A stretch of DNA of 34,054 bases from an uncultured Lachnospiraceae bacterium (GCA_947626395.1 CANQRU010000039.1:1-34054); one strand, 5' to 3'. Shown: positions 6,834-15,270, numbered from the stretch's first letter. A program made the numbers and translations. Notes: generated by a model from the letters alone, not told the origin.

Positions 6834-7751
6834 TTACTGCAGGAACCCGCGGATGATCATCTCCTCCGCTTCCTTCTCGGAAAGCCCCATGGTCATCAGC
6901 TTCATCAGCTGCTCGCCCGCGATCTTGCCGATGGCGGCTTCATGGATCAGGGAAGCGTCCACATTGGTCGCCTTCAGCTGGGGCGTCGCCACGATGACGC
7001 CTTTGTCCATGATAATGGAATCGCACTCCGCGTGGCCGCTGCAGGCCGCGTTGCCGTCGATTCGGATCACGACCTCCTGGAAGCTGGACTCCTTCGCCAC
7101 GCCGCGGCTGATCATATCGCAGGTGGAACCGTCCCCGTTCATCTCCACGGAAAGTTCCGCCTTGGCCTTCTGATCTCCCTCGGTCAGGATCTTGTCGTGG
7201 ATGATAATGGACGCGCCGGCGGCCAGCTTCGCGCTGGTCACGCGCAGCGTATCGTCGATCCCGCCGATCTGGGATGTCTCCAGTTCCATCGTCGAACCCT
7301 CGGAAAGCTCGATCACCGTCGTCGGGTTCATCAGCCGCTTTCCCCGGCCGGTCCCCTCGCCGTAATGTTTCTCCACGTATTTCACGCGGCTGCCTTTGCC
7401 CACATAGAAGCTGTGGACGCCGTCGTGCCGGGAATCCTCGCCGCCGCAGTTGGAGATTCCGCAGCCGGCGATGATGGTCACGTCGCAGTTCTCGCCGACG
7501 AAAAAGTCGTTGTAGACCAGTTCCTTAAGTCCGCTCTGGCTGATGATCACCGGGATATGAACGCTCTGGTTCTTCGTGCCGGGCTTGATGATGATATCGA
7601 TCCCCTGCTTATCCTTTTTCGTCACAATGTCGATGGACGCCGTCGTATTTCTCGCGGCGCTCTGCCCGTTGCTGCGGATGTTATAGGCGCCTACCGGCAA
7701 CGCGTCCAGCGCGGCTACTTCTTTTAACAAGCTCTTCTGAATCTCATCCAT
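6834..7751 (-). CDS. sufB: SufB/SufD-family Fe-S scaffold protein (minimal SmsB type)
   Basis: Scaffold component that assembles iron-sulfur clusters with the SufC ATPase. At 305 residues it is much shorter than E. coli SufB (about 495). It matches the minimal, ancestral-type SufB described as SmsB in the SMS (Suf-like minimal system) literature. The right-handed beta-helix core is visible as repeated short beta strands. A cysteine cluster DVTIIAGCGISNCGG lies near residue 95-110, and the SufB/D C-terminus reads DASLIHEAAIGKIAGEQL. A GTG three codons upstream overlaps the Shine-Dalgarno, so the ATG at 7749-7751 with GAGGTGA before it is preferred. It starts five bases after the sufC stop. No cysteine desulfurase or SufU gene is adjacent. 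Confidence 0.9.
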   Translation of the reverse strand: MDEIQKSLLKEVAALDALPVGAYNIRSNGQSAARNTTASIDIVTKKDKQGIDIIIKPGTKNQSVHIPVIISQSGLKELVYNDFFVGENCDVTIIAGCGISNCGGEDSRHDGVHSFYVGKGSRVKYVEKHYGEGTGRGKRLMNPTTVIELSEGSTMELETSQIGGIDDTLRVTSAKLAAGASIIIHDKILTEGDQKAKAELSVEMNGDGSTCDMISRGVAKESSFQEVVIRIDGNAACSGHAECDSIIMDKGVIVATPQLKATNVDASLIHEAAIGKIAGEQLMKLMTMGLSEKEAEEMIIRGFLQ

Positions 7752-7756
7752 CCCTG

Positions 7757-8515
7757 TCACCTCTTTTCCCCGCAGGACGAGGCCGCCTGCTGCGTGTTCA
7801 GAAGGACCGAACAGGCCGCCGGACGGATGTCCGTGGACAGATGCTCCATCACCCGCGCGCCTTCGTCGTATTCCAGCACCTCGCCGTCCTTCAGATAAAT
7901 GATCTTGTCCGCGATATTTAGGATCCGCTCCTGATGGCTGATGATCATGATCGTGCCGGACGTCTCCTGATACAATTTCTCAAAGACCTGGATCAGGCTC
8001 TGGAAACTCCAGAGGTCGATCCCCGCCTCCGGCTCGTCGAAAAGCGTCATCTTCGTCCCTCTGGCCGCCGCCATCGCGATCTCGATCCGCTTCATCTCGC
8101 CGCCGGACAGGGTATCATCCAGTTCCCGGTCGATGTAATCCTTGGCGCACAAGCCCACCTCGCTTAAGACCTCGCAGGCGTGGGCGAAGCGCTCGCCGCC
8201 CTTCTTGTCTTTGCCGCCGGCCAGCTCCAGAAGATCCCGGACCCGCAGGCCCTTGAAGCGAACCGGCTGCTGGAAGGCGAAGCTGATCCCACGGTTGGCC
8301 CGGTCTGTTACGGACAGATCCGTGATATCCTCGCCGTCCAGCCAGATCCGGCCGGACGTGGGCGCGAGAAGCCCCATAATGATCTTAAGAAGCGTGGACT
8401 TGCCGCTTCCGTTAGGGCCTGTGATCGCCACGAAGCGGTCGTCCACCGTCAGGCTCACCTGCTTTAGGATCTCCTTGCCGTCAGCCTGAAACGATATATT
8501 CTCCAGTTTCAACAT
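7757..8515 (-). CDS. sufC: SufC-family Fe-S assembly ABC ATPase (SmsC)
   Basis: Soluble ABC ATPase that powers cluster assembly on SufB. The 252-residue protein has Walker A GPNGSGKST at residues 33-41, the Q-loop in SFAFQQPVRFKG, the signature LSGGEMKR, Walker B MTLFDEPEAGIDLWS and the switch-histidine segment IMIISHQ. Absence of membrane partners and the adjacent sufB give the specific assignment. The frame is open for 26 codons upstream, but the ATG at 8513-8515 has AGGTG at 6 bases and begins the typical MLKLENISF. It opens the two-gene sufCB operon. The 97 bases between it and the upstream dehydrogenase gene show no clear terminator or consensus promoter, so some read-through is possible. 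Confidence 0.93.
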   Translation of the reverse strand: MLKLENISFQADGKEILKQVSLTVDDRFVAITGPNGSGKSTLLKIIMGLLAPTSGRIWLDGEDITDLSVTDRANRGISFAFQQPVRFKGLRVRDLLELAGGKDKKGGERFAHACEVLSEVGLCAKDYIDRELDDTLSGGEMKRIEIAMAAARGTKMTLFDEPEAGIDLWSFQSLIQVFEKLYQETSGTIMIISHQERILNIADKIIYLKDGEVLEYDEGARVMEHLSTDIRPAACSVLLNTQQAASSCGEKR

Positions 8516-8612
8516 GTTGTCACCTGATTTCCTCTCTTCATTGCCATCTTCCGCTGCCCGGTAATCTCTGAATATCAGGCAGGCATTCATCAAATACTAT
8601 AAATCTCCGCGC

Positions 8613-10259
8613 TTACTGCTTACCGGAGACATATCGGTGCAGCGTCCCGCGCACCGCGCCCGGCCCCGCCAGAAGTTCCTTAAACATAGCCTCAATCTTC
8701 GGAGCCAGCCCCGCCTTCACCAGATCCGTGCCGAACAGCACCGCATTGGACAGTATCGGTTCCAGCTTTCCCTCCGCGCTTTCCGGCGCGCCGAGGGTGA
8801 TCCCCGCCAGCTGATCCTGCAGCTTTCCAAGCATCGGATCGCTGCTCAGTTCCATGGGCTGTCCGTTGTCGTCCACGCCCAGCAGGTACCTGAGCCATCC
8901 GGCGATCACCAGCGGGATCGCCGTCAGACTGCGCACATCGCGCAGGCCGGATCCTGTGCTGCATGCAGAGCCGTCCGCCAGATACGCCTTGATCGTCTCC
9001 CCGAACCGCACCGGGATCTTCTGACTGGTATCCGTAGCGATCCTCTGGGGCATATCCGGAATGAACGGGTTGGGAAGCCGCTGATCGATAACCTCATGAA
9101 TAAACCTCATCGGATCAATGATACCCGGATGGGTTACAACCGGCATTCCCTCCTCATAACCCACGATCTCCACCAGCCGTTTCAGATCCGGATCCTTCAT
9201 CTCTGCGAAGATCCTGTCGTATCCCAGCAGGCATCCGTAGACGGCCAATGACGTGTGCAGCGGATTTAAGCAGGTCGTCACCTTCATCCGCTCGGTCCGG
9301 TTCACCGTCTCCCGGTCCGTCATGTAGACGCCGGCGTTCTCCAGGGCCGGACGCCCGTTGGGGAACCGGTCCTCCACCACCAGATACTGGGGTACTTCGG
9401 CGTTGACGAACGGCGCAATGTAGGTATTCCGGCCGGTGACGACGGGAGCCATATCCTCGATCCCGGCCGCCGCCAGCGCCTCTTCCACTTCCTTCGCCGG
9501 ACGCGGCGTGATCTTGTCGATCATGGTCCACGGGAAGGAAATGATCTCCTCGTCCGTCAGCCACTTCACGAAATCCGCCGGCACATAGCCCCGCTTCTCC
9601 CATTCTTCCGCAACTGTAACGATACCCGCACGCAGCTTCTCTCCGTTATGGCTGCAGTTGTCCATGCTGACCACGGCAAGCGGTCCGCGGCAGGTACGGT
9701 ACCGTTCCAGCAGAAGCGCCGTCACCACGCTCATCGCGTGACGGGCCGCCGCCGGACCGTCCTCCAGGTCCTTTGCCGCCGCAGGCTGATAATTTCCTTT
9801 CAGATCCGTCAGGGCGTAGCCCTTCTCCGTGATCGTAAAGCTGATCATCTGAAGGGACGGCTGTGCAAAAATATGCTTCAGACGGCCAAAGGATGCCTGA
9901 TCCCCCGTGTCCGCCTTCACGCCTTCGGCGATGGCCGCCGCGATCTCCCGCTCCATGGCACCGTCCGGATACAGACTGACGGCCATGGTCAGATTATCGT
10001 ACGGTTCGTAGATCCGGTCAATGATATCATAATCAAAGGTCTCCGCCGCCACGATCCCGCACCGGGCCAGCCCCTTCTGCAAAAGCCGCTGCTGCAGGAC
10101 CGCGATAAAACCGCGAAAGATATTCCCGGCCCCGAAATGCACCCAGACCGGCGCCTCCTCCGTCGCTTTCCGCATCGCTTCCACATCGAATCCCGGCAGC
10201 TTCACCTGCGCCCTTTCCCAGGCAGCCGTATCGCGGATGCCTTCAAGCGTCATTTTCAT
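8613..10259 (-). CDS. Mannitol dehydrogenase-family oxidoreductase (fructuronate reductase/UxuB-like)
   Basis: NAD-dependent polyol or uronate dehydrogenase of the long-chain mannitol dehydrogenase family. The 548-residue length fits. The Rossmann nucleotide-binding segment VHFGAGNIFRG lies near residue 39. Catalytic-region blocks such as VVSMDNCSHNGEKL and MKVTTCLNPLHTSLAV are the family lysine/asparagine/histidine motifs. Likely substrates are D-fructuronate/mannonate (uronate catabolism) or mannitol; sequence alone does not choose. The ATG at 10257-10259 follows AGGAAGAGG by 5 bases. It lies 42 bases after the epimerase-like gene, so both probably form one operon for sugar acid or hexose metabolism. 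Confidence 0.9.
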   Translation of the reverse strand: MKMTLEGIRDTAAWERAQVKLPGFDVEAMRKATEEAPVWVHFGAGNIFRGFIAVLQQRLLQKGLARCGIVAAETFDYDIIDRIYEPYDNLTMAVSLYPDGAMEREIAAAIAEGVKADTGDQASFGRLKHIFAQPSLQMISFTITEKGYALTDLKGNYQPAAAKDLEDGPAAARHAMSVVTALLLERYRTCRGPLAVVSMDNCSHNGEKLRAGIVTVAEEWEKRGYVPADFVKWLTDEEIISFPWTMIDKITPRPAKEVEEALAAAGIEDMAPVVTGRNTYIAPFVNAEVPQYLVVEDRFPNGRPALENAGVYMTDRETVNRTERMKVTTCLNPLHTSLAVYGCLLGYDRIFAEMKDPDLKRLVEIVGYEEGMPVVTHPGIIDPMRFIHEVIDQRLPNPFIPDMPQRIATDTSQKIPVRFGETIKAYLADGSACSTGSGLRDVRSLTAIPLVIAGWLRYLLGVDDNGQPMELSSDPMLGKLQDQLAGITLGAPESAEGKLEPILSNAVLFGTDLVKAGLAPKIEAMFKELLAGPGAVRGTLHRYVSGKQ

Positions 10260-10301
10260 ATATGCCTCTTCCTTTCCGAAAGAATCTTCCGCAGCGATTT
10301 C

Positions 10302-11198
10302 TTATCCGCAAATGATCTCGATCTTCCAGCGGTTCTCATACGTCTCCCCGGCGCCCAGGGCGTTCAGCCCCGGCTGGCTCGCCAGATCTTCCACGATACC
10401 ATCCCGCGAAGGAAGAGACGACCATGGCTCGATGCAGACATAGGGCGCGTCCGAATGGGGTTTGTGCCAGATCCCCAGATACCGCATCTGCGGATAGGAC
10501 ACGCGAACCGCCTTCCGTCCGTTCTTCGCATGCAGGCATACCTGCGCCGGCACGCCGGTGAGAACAATGGCGTCGTCGTCAAACAGATCATGGCGCAGCG
10601 GCAGCACTCCGTCATCGCCCAGCGCATACGGCGTCGTTCCGGTCACGAAACAGGCCGGCGAGAATCCGACGCGGCGCGTCTCCCCTTCGGACGATACCCC
10701 GGCCGCTCCGGCAAACTGAAGCTCATAATCTTCGAAATGAAGCCCACTCTCTAACGGCACATTGAATCCCGGATGGCCTCCGATCCCGAAATACATGGTC
10801 TTCTCATCTTCATTCACTACCCGGTAGACCACTTCCAGTGAATTTCCTTCCAGCCGGTATTCGATCTCGTAAGTAAAATGATACGGATACTCAGCCCGCG
10901 TCTTCTCGTTGTCCTTAAGCCTCAGAAGGAGCCGGGACCCGCCGCATTCCGCGGCCGCAAGTTCACTGTCCTTCACGAAACCGTGGATATCCATATGATA
11001 TTCTTTGCCGTCCAGCGTGTATTTCCCCTCGGTCATCCTGGCGATGTAGGGGAACAGGTTCGGCGCCTGATCCTTCCAGTAGGCCGGATCGCCCTGCCAC
11101 AGATACTCAGTTCCCTCCGGATCCCGGATCGAACGCAGGCTGCCTCCCAGGGTCTGCGCCGTTACGCTCAGGTACTCATTCTTGATCGTGTATTCCAT
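10302..11198 (-). CDS. Aldose 1-epimerase family protein (LacX-like)
   Basis: Predicted cytoplasmic mutarotase-fold enzyme that interconverts sugar anomers. The 298-residue protein begins with a LacX-like N-terminus (YTIKNEYLSVTAQTLGGSL). It contains NLFPYIARM near residue 48, the conserved FGIGGHPGFNVPL segment carrying the active-site histidine, and CIEPWSSLPS near the C-terminus. LacX-type members act on undefined sugars, so no substrate is claimed. The frame is open further upstream, but the ATG at 11196-11198 is preceded by GAGGAG and matches the family start. It is the first gene of an operon with the dehydrogenase downstream. A good promoter stands 45 bases upstream. Confidence 0.9.
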   Translation of the reverse strand: MEYTIKNEYLSVTAQTLGGSLRSIRDPEGTEYLWQGDPAYWKDQAPNLFPYIARMTEGKYTLDGKEYHMDIHGFVKDSELAAAECGGSRLLLRLKDNEKTRAEYPYHFTYEIEYRLEGNSLEVVYRVVNEDEKTMYFGIGGHPGFNVPLESGLHFEDYELQFAGAAGVSSEGETRRVGFSPACFVTGTTPYALGDDGVLPLRHDLFDDDAIVLTGVPAQVCLHAKNGRKAVRVSYPQMRYLGIWHKPHSDAPYVCIEPWSSLPSRDGIVEDLASQPGLNALGAGETYENRWKIEIICG

Positions 11199-11242
11199 AC
11201 TCTTCTCCTCCTCATACATTCTAACACCAAAACAGCTGCTAT

Positions 11243-11271
11243 ATTGTATCTCATAAATCCTGAAAATGCAA
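11243..11271 (-). promoter_or_regulatory. Promoter of the epimerase-dehydrogenase operon
   Basis: TTGCAT (11266-11271) and TACAAT (11243-11248) on the minus strand, separated by exactly 17 bases. Transcription would begin near 11236, about 38 bases before the ATG. Confidence 0.6.
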
Positions 11272-11334
11272 GCGGCAGTCACACATCCGGCCAGGCTCCG
11301 CAGAGCCTGTCTCCTCTGCCGGCAGGCCGCAGAC

Positions 11335-12120
11335 TTACAGCGCCGAATAATGCCACATATTATAGATGCTGATCCCGATGATCACCGCCATCAGACAGAT
11401 AAACAGCTTATCCACCGCTTTATTGTCCATCCTGCGGTTGAACATCCGGCCCACGATGCCTCCGCCGATACCTCCTGCCACCATCAGTCCGAGGACCGGC
11501 CACCGGAACTCCGGAACGGAAGCCGTAACGATCGTGGAGATCAGACTGGCCAGCTGGCTGAACAGGATGATATACAGGCTGTTGGCCGCGGCGGTCTTCG
11601 TATCCATACTGAAGAAATAGAACAGCACCACCAGATTGATCGGCCCGCCGCCGATTCCCAGGAAACTTGACATCACGCCGAGAGCGAAACCGATCAGCAC
11701 GCACACCAGGACGGAATCCACATGGCGGGTCTTTATCTTCGCCTTATAGAGCGTGTAAATGAGCGTGCCGCCCGTGATTACGGCCAGACACGCGGCCTGC
11801 ACCGCGCCGACGGTATTCTGGTTGGCGAAAAGTCCGCGGATATAGCTGAAAAGCTCCTTGCCCACGATTCCGCCCGCGACGGCCCCGACCGCCAGCGGCG
11901 TACCCGTCTTCATCTCGACCCGCCGTTCGCCGGCCAGCATGGATTTGCCCACGGAATAGCAGCTCATGGACAGTACCGTGCATCCGGAAAGGAAGCTGAT
12001 GGTGCTGACAGACGCCAGACCGAAAAGATCCAGCACCGGCTTTATGATAACGCCTCCGCCAATACCGCATATAGCCCCCGCTACGCTGGCAAAGAAACTG
12101 ACAATAAGAAATAGCAACAT
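11335..12120 (-). CDS. TauE/SafE-family sulfite/organosulfur exporter (membrane permease)
   Basis: A 261-residue integral membrane protein of the TauE/SafE (DUF81) family, thought to export sulfite, sulfonates or other small anions. About seven to eight hydrophobic segments are visible. The two-fold repeat is marked by the glycine-rich GAICGIGGGVIIKPVLDLFG at the N-terminus and SSFLGIGGGPINLVVL in the middle. The ATG at 12118-12120 has a GGAAGGGGG ribosome binding site about 10 bases upstream. It stands alone with its own promoter. A perfect 9-bp dyad lies at the start of the transcript. The substrate cannot be deduced. Confidence 0.9.
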   Translation of the reverse strand: MLLFLIVSFFASVAGAICGIGGGVIIKPVLDLFGLASVSTISFLSGCTVLSMSCYSVGKSMLAGERRVEMKTGTPLAVGAVAGGIVGKELFSYIRGLFANQNTVGAVQAACLAVITGGTLIYTLYKAKIKTRHVDSVLVCVLIGFALGVMSSFLGIGGGPINLVVLFYFFSMDTKTAAANSLYIILFSQLASLISTIVTASVPEFRWPVLGLMVAGGIGGGIVGRMFNRRMDNKAVDKLFICLMAVIIGISIYNMWHYSAL

Positions 12121-12158
12121 GATCTAACTGCCCCCTTCCTTCTCTTTCGTTTGCGCGC

Positions 12159-12184
12159 GGTATCATCTCTGTCAGGATGATACC
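12159..12184. promoter_or_regulatory. Perfect dyad (operator or leader hairpin) at the tauE-like promoter
   Basis: GGTATCATC (12159-12167) and GATGATACC (12176-12184) form a perfect 9-bp inverted repeat with an 8-base spacer. It lies just downstream of the predicted transcription start near 12187, a classic repressor position. No regulator gene is adjacent on this strand. Confidence 0.5.
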
Positions 12185-12193
12185 TATTCTATT

Positions 12194-12222
12194 ATTATAG
12201 CGGGGGGGATCTGCGCTGTCCA
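12194..12222 (-). promoter_or_regulatory. Promoter of the TauE/SafE-family gene
   Basis: TGGACA (12217-12222), 17 bases, TATAAT (12194-12199) on the minus strand: five of six and six of six consensus positions. Confidence 0.7.
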
Positions 12223-12245
12223 GTAAAATCCGGCGGCATGCGCGC

Positions 12246-12276
12246 AAAAGCCTGCGCTTTCCGTTCTGCGCAGGCT
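12246..12276 (-). terminator. Intrinsic terminator of the chromate-transporter operon
   Basis: AGCCTGCGC (12249-12257) and GCGCAGGCT (12268-12276) form a perfect 9-bp stem with a 10-base loop. On the minus strand it is followed by four Ts (12249-12246). It lies directly after the stop of the last gene. Confidence 0.65.
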
Positions 12277-12281
12277 CATTC

Positions 12282-12824
12282 CTATACGATCACGATCTCA
12301 TTTTCCCGTTCCATGTACCGGCAGAAGACGAACAGTCCGCAGATCGTCTCCGGCCGCAGCTTATCCGCGGCGTCGATGTCCCATCCGCCGGTGATCCCTC
12401 TGTGGAGGATCCGCAGCACCTCTTTTCCGGAAAGCTCCGAGAGCAGGTAGCCGGCGCCGCCTTTCATGGCCAGGTTATACTCCCGGCCGTCCATCCGAAG
12501 ATGCGCGTGATCCACCTTCGGCATGCGATACGGCGGCCATCCGGTTCTCTCCGGCTCCTCCCCTTCCGCGTAATCCGGCTGCGCGGCGGCGCAGACACAG
12601 CCGGCCATGTCCTCTAAAATATATTCCACAGAACGGACGCCGTTCCCGGTACTGCCCGATGTACCCGCCGGATTGTCCGGCCTCCGGATCTCCGTCCTGA
12701 GAACCGGCGCGCCGTCCGCCGAGAGGATCTTCCTCTCTGATCCGGCAAATTCCCGCTTCACGCGTGCCAGCGCCTTTTTCTGATCCCCGTCATAAAGCAT
12801 TCCCGACTTCATTACATATTTCAT
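12282..12824 (-). CDS. Hypothetical protein, last gene of the chromate-transporter operon
   Basis: I do not recognise this 180-residue protein. It starts with a basic, strand-rich block (MKYVMKSGMLYDGDQKKALA) and has no signal peptide or membrane segment. The middle is rich in glycine, proline and acidic residues (about residues 50-95) and looks flexible. The C-terminal third is predicted globular and ends in a hydrophobic strand. Cysteines occur at the centre (AGCVCAAA) and near the end (ICGLFVFC). The ATG at 12822-12824 has a strong GGGAGGG site. It lies 30 bases behind the second chromate-transporter gene and before a terminator, so it is cotranscribed with them; a functional link is only suggested. 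Confidence 0.75.
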   Translation of the reverse strand: MKYVMKSGMLYDGDQKKALARVKREFAGSERKILSADGAPVLRTEIRRPDNPAGTSGSTGNGVRSVEYILEDMAGCVCAAAQPDYAEGEEPERTGWPPYRMPKVDHAHLRMDGREYNLAMKGGAGYLLSELSGKEVLRILHRGITGGWDIDAADKLRPETICGLFVFCRYMERENEIVIV

Positions 12825-12854
12825 TGTCCAGCCCTCCCATACAGACTTCCAGAA

Positions 12855-13418
12855 TCAAAGGATCGAATAAAGGATCAGACCGGCCAGCCCCGATCCGGCC
12901 ATGACCGCGATCGGATGCGGCTTCCATTTCCGGAGGCAGAAGAAGCCCGCCGCAAATATGGCCGCCGCCGTCAGATCGATCCCGCTTAGATCGGCCGGCA
13001 GCGTCCTCTGGCCGAAAAAAGCCATAAATACGATGGACAGCCCTGCCGACGCGATCATTGCGACGACCGCCGGCCTGAGCCCGGCCAGGATCCCCTGTAC
13101 CATGGTCAGATTCCGAAAATGATAGTACAGATAAGCCAGGGTCATCACGATCGCGCAGGACGGCGCCACACAGCCCAGCGTAGCGACGACCGCGCCCGCG
13201 AAACCGGCCACCTGGATCCCGACAAACGTTGCGGAATTGATGGCGATGGGCCCCGGCGTCATCTCCGCGATAGCCATGATATCCGCGAACTGCCCCATGG
13301 TCAGCCACGGATGAATGTCCACCACCTGCTGCTGGATCAGCGGCATGGCCGCATAGCCGCCGCCAATGCTGAAAAGGCCGATCTGAAAAAAGCTGAAGAA
13401 CAGTTCCAGGTAGATCAT
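12855..13418 (-). CDS. Chromate transporter (CHR family), second half-size subunit
   Basis: A 187-residue membrane protein with one CHR domain. The hallmark N-terminal segment reads FFQIGLFSIGGGYAAMPLIQ, and EMTPGPIAINSATFVG follows near residue 55. About five to six hydrophobic segments follow. Short CHR proteins work as heterodimers encoded by adjacent genes, as here: its ATG overlaps the TGA of the upstream CHR gene by four bases (ATGA), the sign of translational coupling. The transported ion may be chromate or, physiologically, another oxyanion such as sulfate. Confidence 0.92.
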   Translation of the reverse strand: MIYLELFFSFFQIGLFSIGGGYAAMPLIQQQVVDIHPWLTMGQFADIMAIAEMTPGPIAINSATFVGIQVAGFAGAVVATLGCVAPSCAIVMTLAYLYYHFRNLTMVQGILAGLRPAVVAMIASAGLSIVFMAFFGQRTLPADLSGIDLTAAAIFAAGFFCLRKWKPHPIAVMAGSGLAGLILYSIL

Positions 13419-14080
13419 GATCTGCCGCCCCCTTCCCCGGCCAAACTGCTTTTCTGCCCGCCTCCGCCGGCTGGCGGCGTCTCCTGCCCGGAACCGCCGT
13501 CAGCGCCGGAGCGCATTTTCTTTTCTCTGGAAGCGAGATACATCGTATCCGCCGCGCCGATCAGACCGCAGATCAGAATGATCACAACGATACTGACCCC
13601 CAAAAACCGTACCGCCGCGAACGTGGCGGCAAGCATCACGACCGGCAGCGCCCGCTTCAGCGCTAGCAGTCCCTTCGTCATCGTAACGACTACATCGCAG
13701 ATCACCGCGCCCACGCCGGCCAGCATCCCCGCCATGATCATCGTTACCGCCGCATTGTCCCGGACGGCCGTGTAGCACAGCGATACCAGGGAAATAATAA
13801 CCAGCGGCGGGATCACCGTCCCGAGCACCGTCAGCAGCGCTCCCAGCCCTCCGGCCACATGATAGCCCACCAGGATCGACGCGTTGACCGCGATAGCCCC
13901 CGGCGACGACTGGGCAATGGCCGTCAGATCCAGCATCTCCTGCTCTTCGATCCAGTGCAGTTCATCCACAAATTTCCTGCGCATCAGCGGAATGATCACA
14001 AATCCGCCGCCGAATGTACAGGCGCTCAGTTCAAAAGTTGAAGTGAACAATGTCCAGTATTTCTGTGCTTTCCCGCTCAA
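13415..14080 (-). CDS. Chromate transporter (CHR family), first half-size subunit
   Basis: A 221-residue CHR-domain membrane protein with the motif STFELSACTFGGGFVIIPLM near the N-terminus and AIAQSSPGAIAVNASILVG near residue 52. The C-terminal 35 residues are a glycine/serine-rich hydrophilic tail (about residues 185-221), unusual for the family and probably unstructured in the cytoplasm. The start is TTG at 14078-14080 behind GGGAGGA (about 8 bases spacing). It is divergent from a LysR regulator across 170 bases, which makes LysR-controlled expression likely. Its own -10 candidate (TATACT, 14124-14129) has only a poor -35, as expected for an activator-dependent promoter. Confidence 0.92.
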   Translation of the reverse strand: MSGKAQKYWTLFTSTFELSACTFGGGFVIIPLMRRKFVDELHWIEEQEMLDLTAIAQSSPGAIAVNASILVGYHVAGGLGALLTVLGTVIPPLVIISLVSLCYTAVRDNAAVTMIMAGMLAGVGAVICDVVVTMTKGLLALKRALPVVMLAATFAAVRFLGVSIVVIILICGLIGAADTMYLASREKKMRSGADGGSGQETPPAGGGGQKSSLAGEGGGRS

Positions 14081-14133
14081 CGGTTTTCCTCCCTCATTTC
14101 ATGCCTCTCTCTTTGCCGTAAACAGTATACACC

Positions 14134-14162
14134 TTGACAGTTAATATTAAAAATAATATAAT
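14134..14162 (+). promoter_or_regulatory. Consensus promoter of the LysR-family gene
   Basis: TTGACA (14134-14139), exactly 17 bases, TATAAT (14157-14162): a perfect sigma-A promoter in an AT-rich intergenic region. A dyad ATTTTA-T-TAAAAT (14161-14173) overlaps the -10 and start site and may be an autoregulatory LysR site. Confidence 0.75.
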
Positions 14163-14250
14163 TTTATTAAAATAATAAGCTATTCAATATAAATGTATCG
14201 ATTTCCGCCTGTATGAGCGAAAAGAAAACGAACCAAAAGAGGAAACCATT

Positions 14251-15165
14251 ATGACCGTCAGACATATGAAGATTTTCCTGGCCATCACAGAAAACGGCTG
14301 CAATACGACGAAAGCGGCCCAGGCCCTTATGATGACCCAGCCGGCCGTAAGCCTGGCCGTCCGCGAACTGGAGCAATACTACGGCGTCGTCCTGTTCGAC
14401 CGGATCGGCCGGAGGCTTAAGATCACCGAAGCCGGACTGCAGTTCCAGGAATACGCCGCCCATATCTGCTCCCTGTTCGACGATATGGAAAAGGGCATGC
14501 GCGACTGGGACGCCCTCGGACTATTGCGGGTAGGGGCCAGCATCACGATCGGCTCCCAGTTTCTCCCACGCTATGTCCAGACCTTCGGCGTCCTTCATCC
14601 CGGCACCCAGGTCCGCGCCCTGGTGGCCCCATCCGACCTTCTGGAACAGAAGATCATGGACAATGAACTCGATTTCGCGCTGATCGAAGGCGTCGCCCAC
14701 AATCCGGCCCTCCGCGCGGAAGAATATATGGAAGACTGCCTGATCGTGATCTGCCCGAATAATGAATATTTCCGGAATAAACGGCATCTGACGACAGACG
14801 AATTCAGGAGACAGTCCTTTCTGCTGCGGGAACCGGGAAGCGGCACCCGCGAGGTCGTCGATCAGGTCACGGAAAACGCGGGCTTCCATGTCAGCCCGAT
14901 CTGGGAAGCCATGAGTACGACCGCCCTGGTCAACGCAGTGATAAACGGCCTTGGGATCTCGGTACTGCCCCAGCGGATGGTCATGGGCGTCATCGAGCAT
15001 GGGCTGGTGGTTCCCGTCAGCGTAGAGGGCATCGAATTCAGGCGAAGATTCCATATCATCTATCACAGGGAGAAATACCTTACCAGAGCCGCCAGGGATT
15101 TCCTGGATCTGTGCAGGAATTATGAAATGGATTATCCGCTGCCGCATTACAGCGGGCTGTTCTGA
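14251..15165 (+). CDS. LysR-family transcriptional regulator
   Basis: A 304-residue LysR-type regulator. The N-terminal winged helix-turn-helix spans about residues 1-60, with the recognition region TTKAAQALMMTQPAVSLAVR. The linker helix leads into a substrate-binding domain from about residue 90 (LRVGASITIGSQFLP). The GSGTREVVD segment near 195 and the GISVLPQRMV segment near 235 are typical effector-pocket elements of the CysL/CysB-like branch. The ATG at 14251 has GAGG at 8 bases. It is divergent from the chromate-transporter operon, the usual arrangement for a LysR protein and its target. The effector is unknown; an oxyanion or sulfur compound is a guess from the neighbour. Confidence 0.93.
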   Translation: MTVRHMKIFLAITENGCNTTKAAQALMMTQPAVSLAVRELEQYYGVVLFDRIGRRLKITEAGLQFQEYAAHICSLFDDMEKGMRDWDALGLLRVGASITIGSQFLPRYVQTFGVLHPGTQVRALVAPSDLLEQKIMDNELDFALIEGVAHNPALRAEEYMEDCLIVICPNNEYFRNKRHLTTDEFRRQSFLLREPGSGTREVVDQVTENAGFHVSPIWEAMSTTALVNAVINGLGISVLPQRMVMGVIEHGLVVPVSVEGIEFRRRFHIIYHREKYLTRAARDFLDLCRNYEMDYPLPHYSGLF

Positions 15166-15270
15166 CCGGCGGATCTGCCTGCGGCAGCTTGCGCAGACCA
15201 CTCATGGCTGGCCATGCGAAGCGTTTCTGTATCATCAGACACTGTACATTTTTAATCAAGAATAATACAA

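Noticed and set aside
9648-10754. A 368-codon plus-strand frame across the dehydrogenase and epimerase genes
   Set aside because: Antisense to two well-supported genes, Arg/His-rich, no motif and no ribosome site.
15166-15270. Small gene after the LysR regulator
   Set aside because: Short frames there lack ribosome sites and overlap the terminators of htpG.
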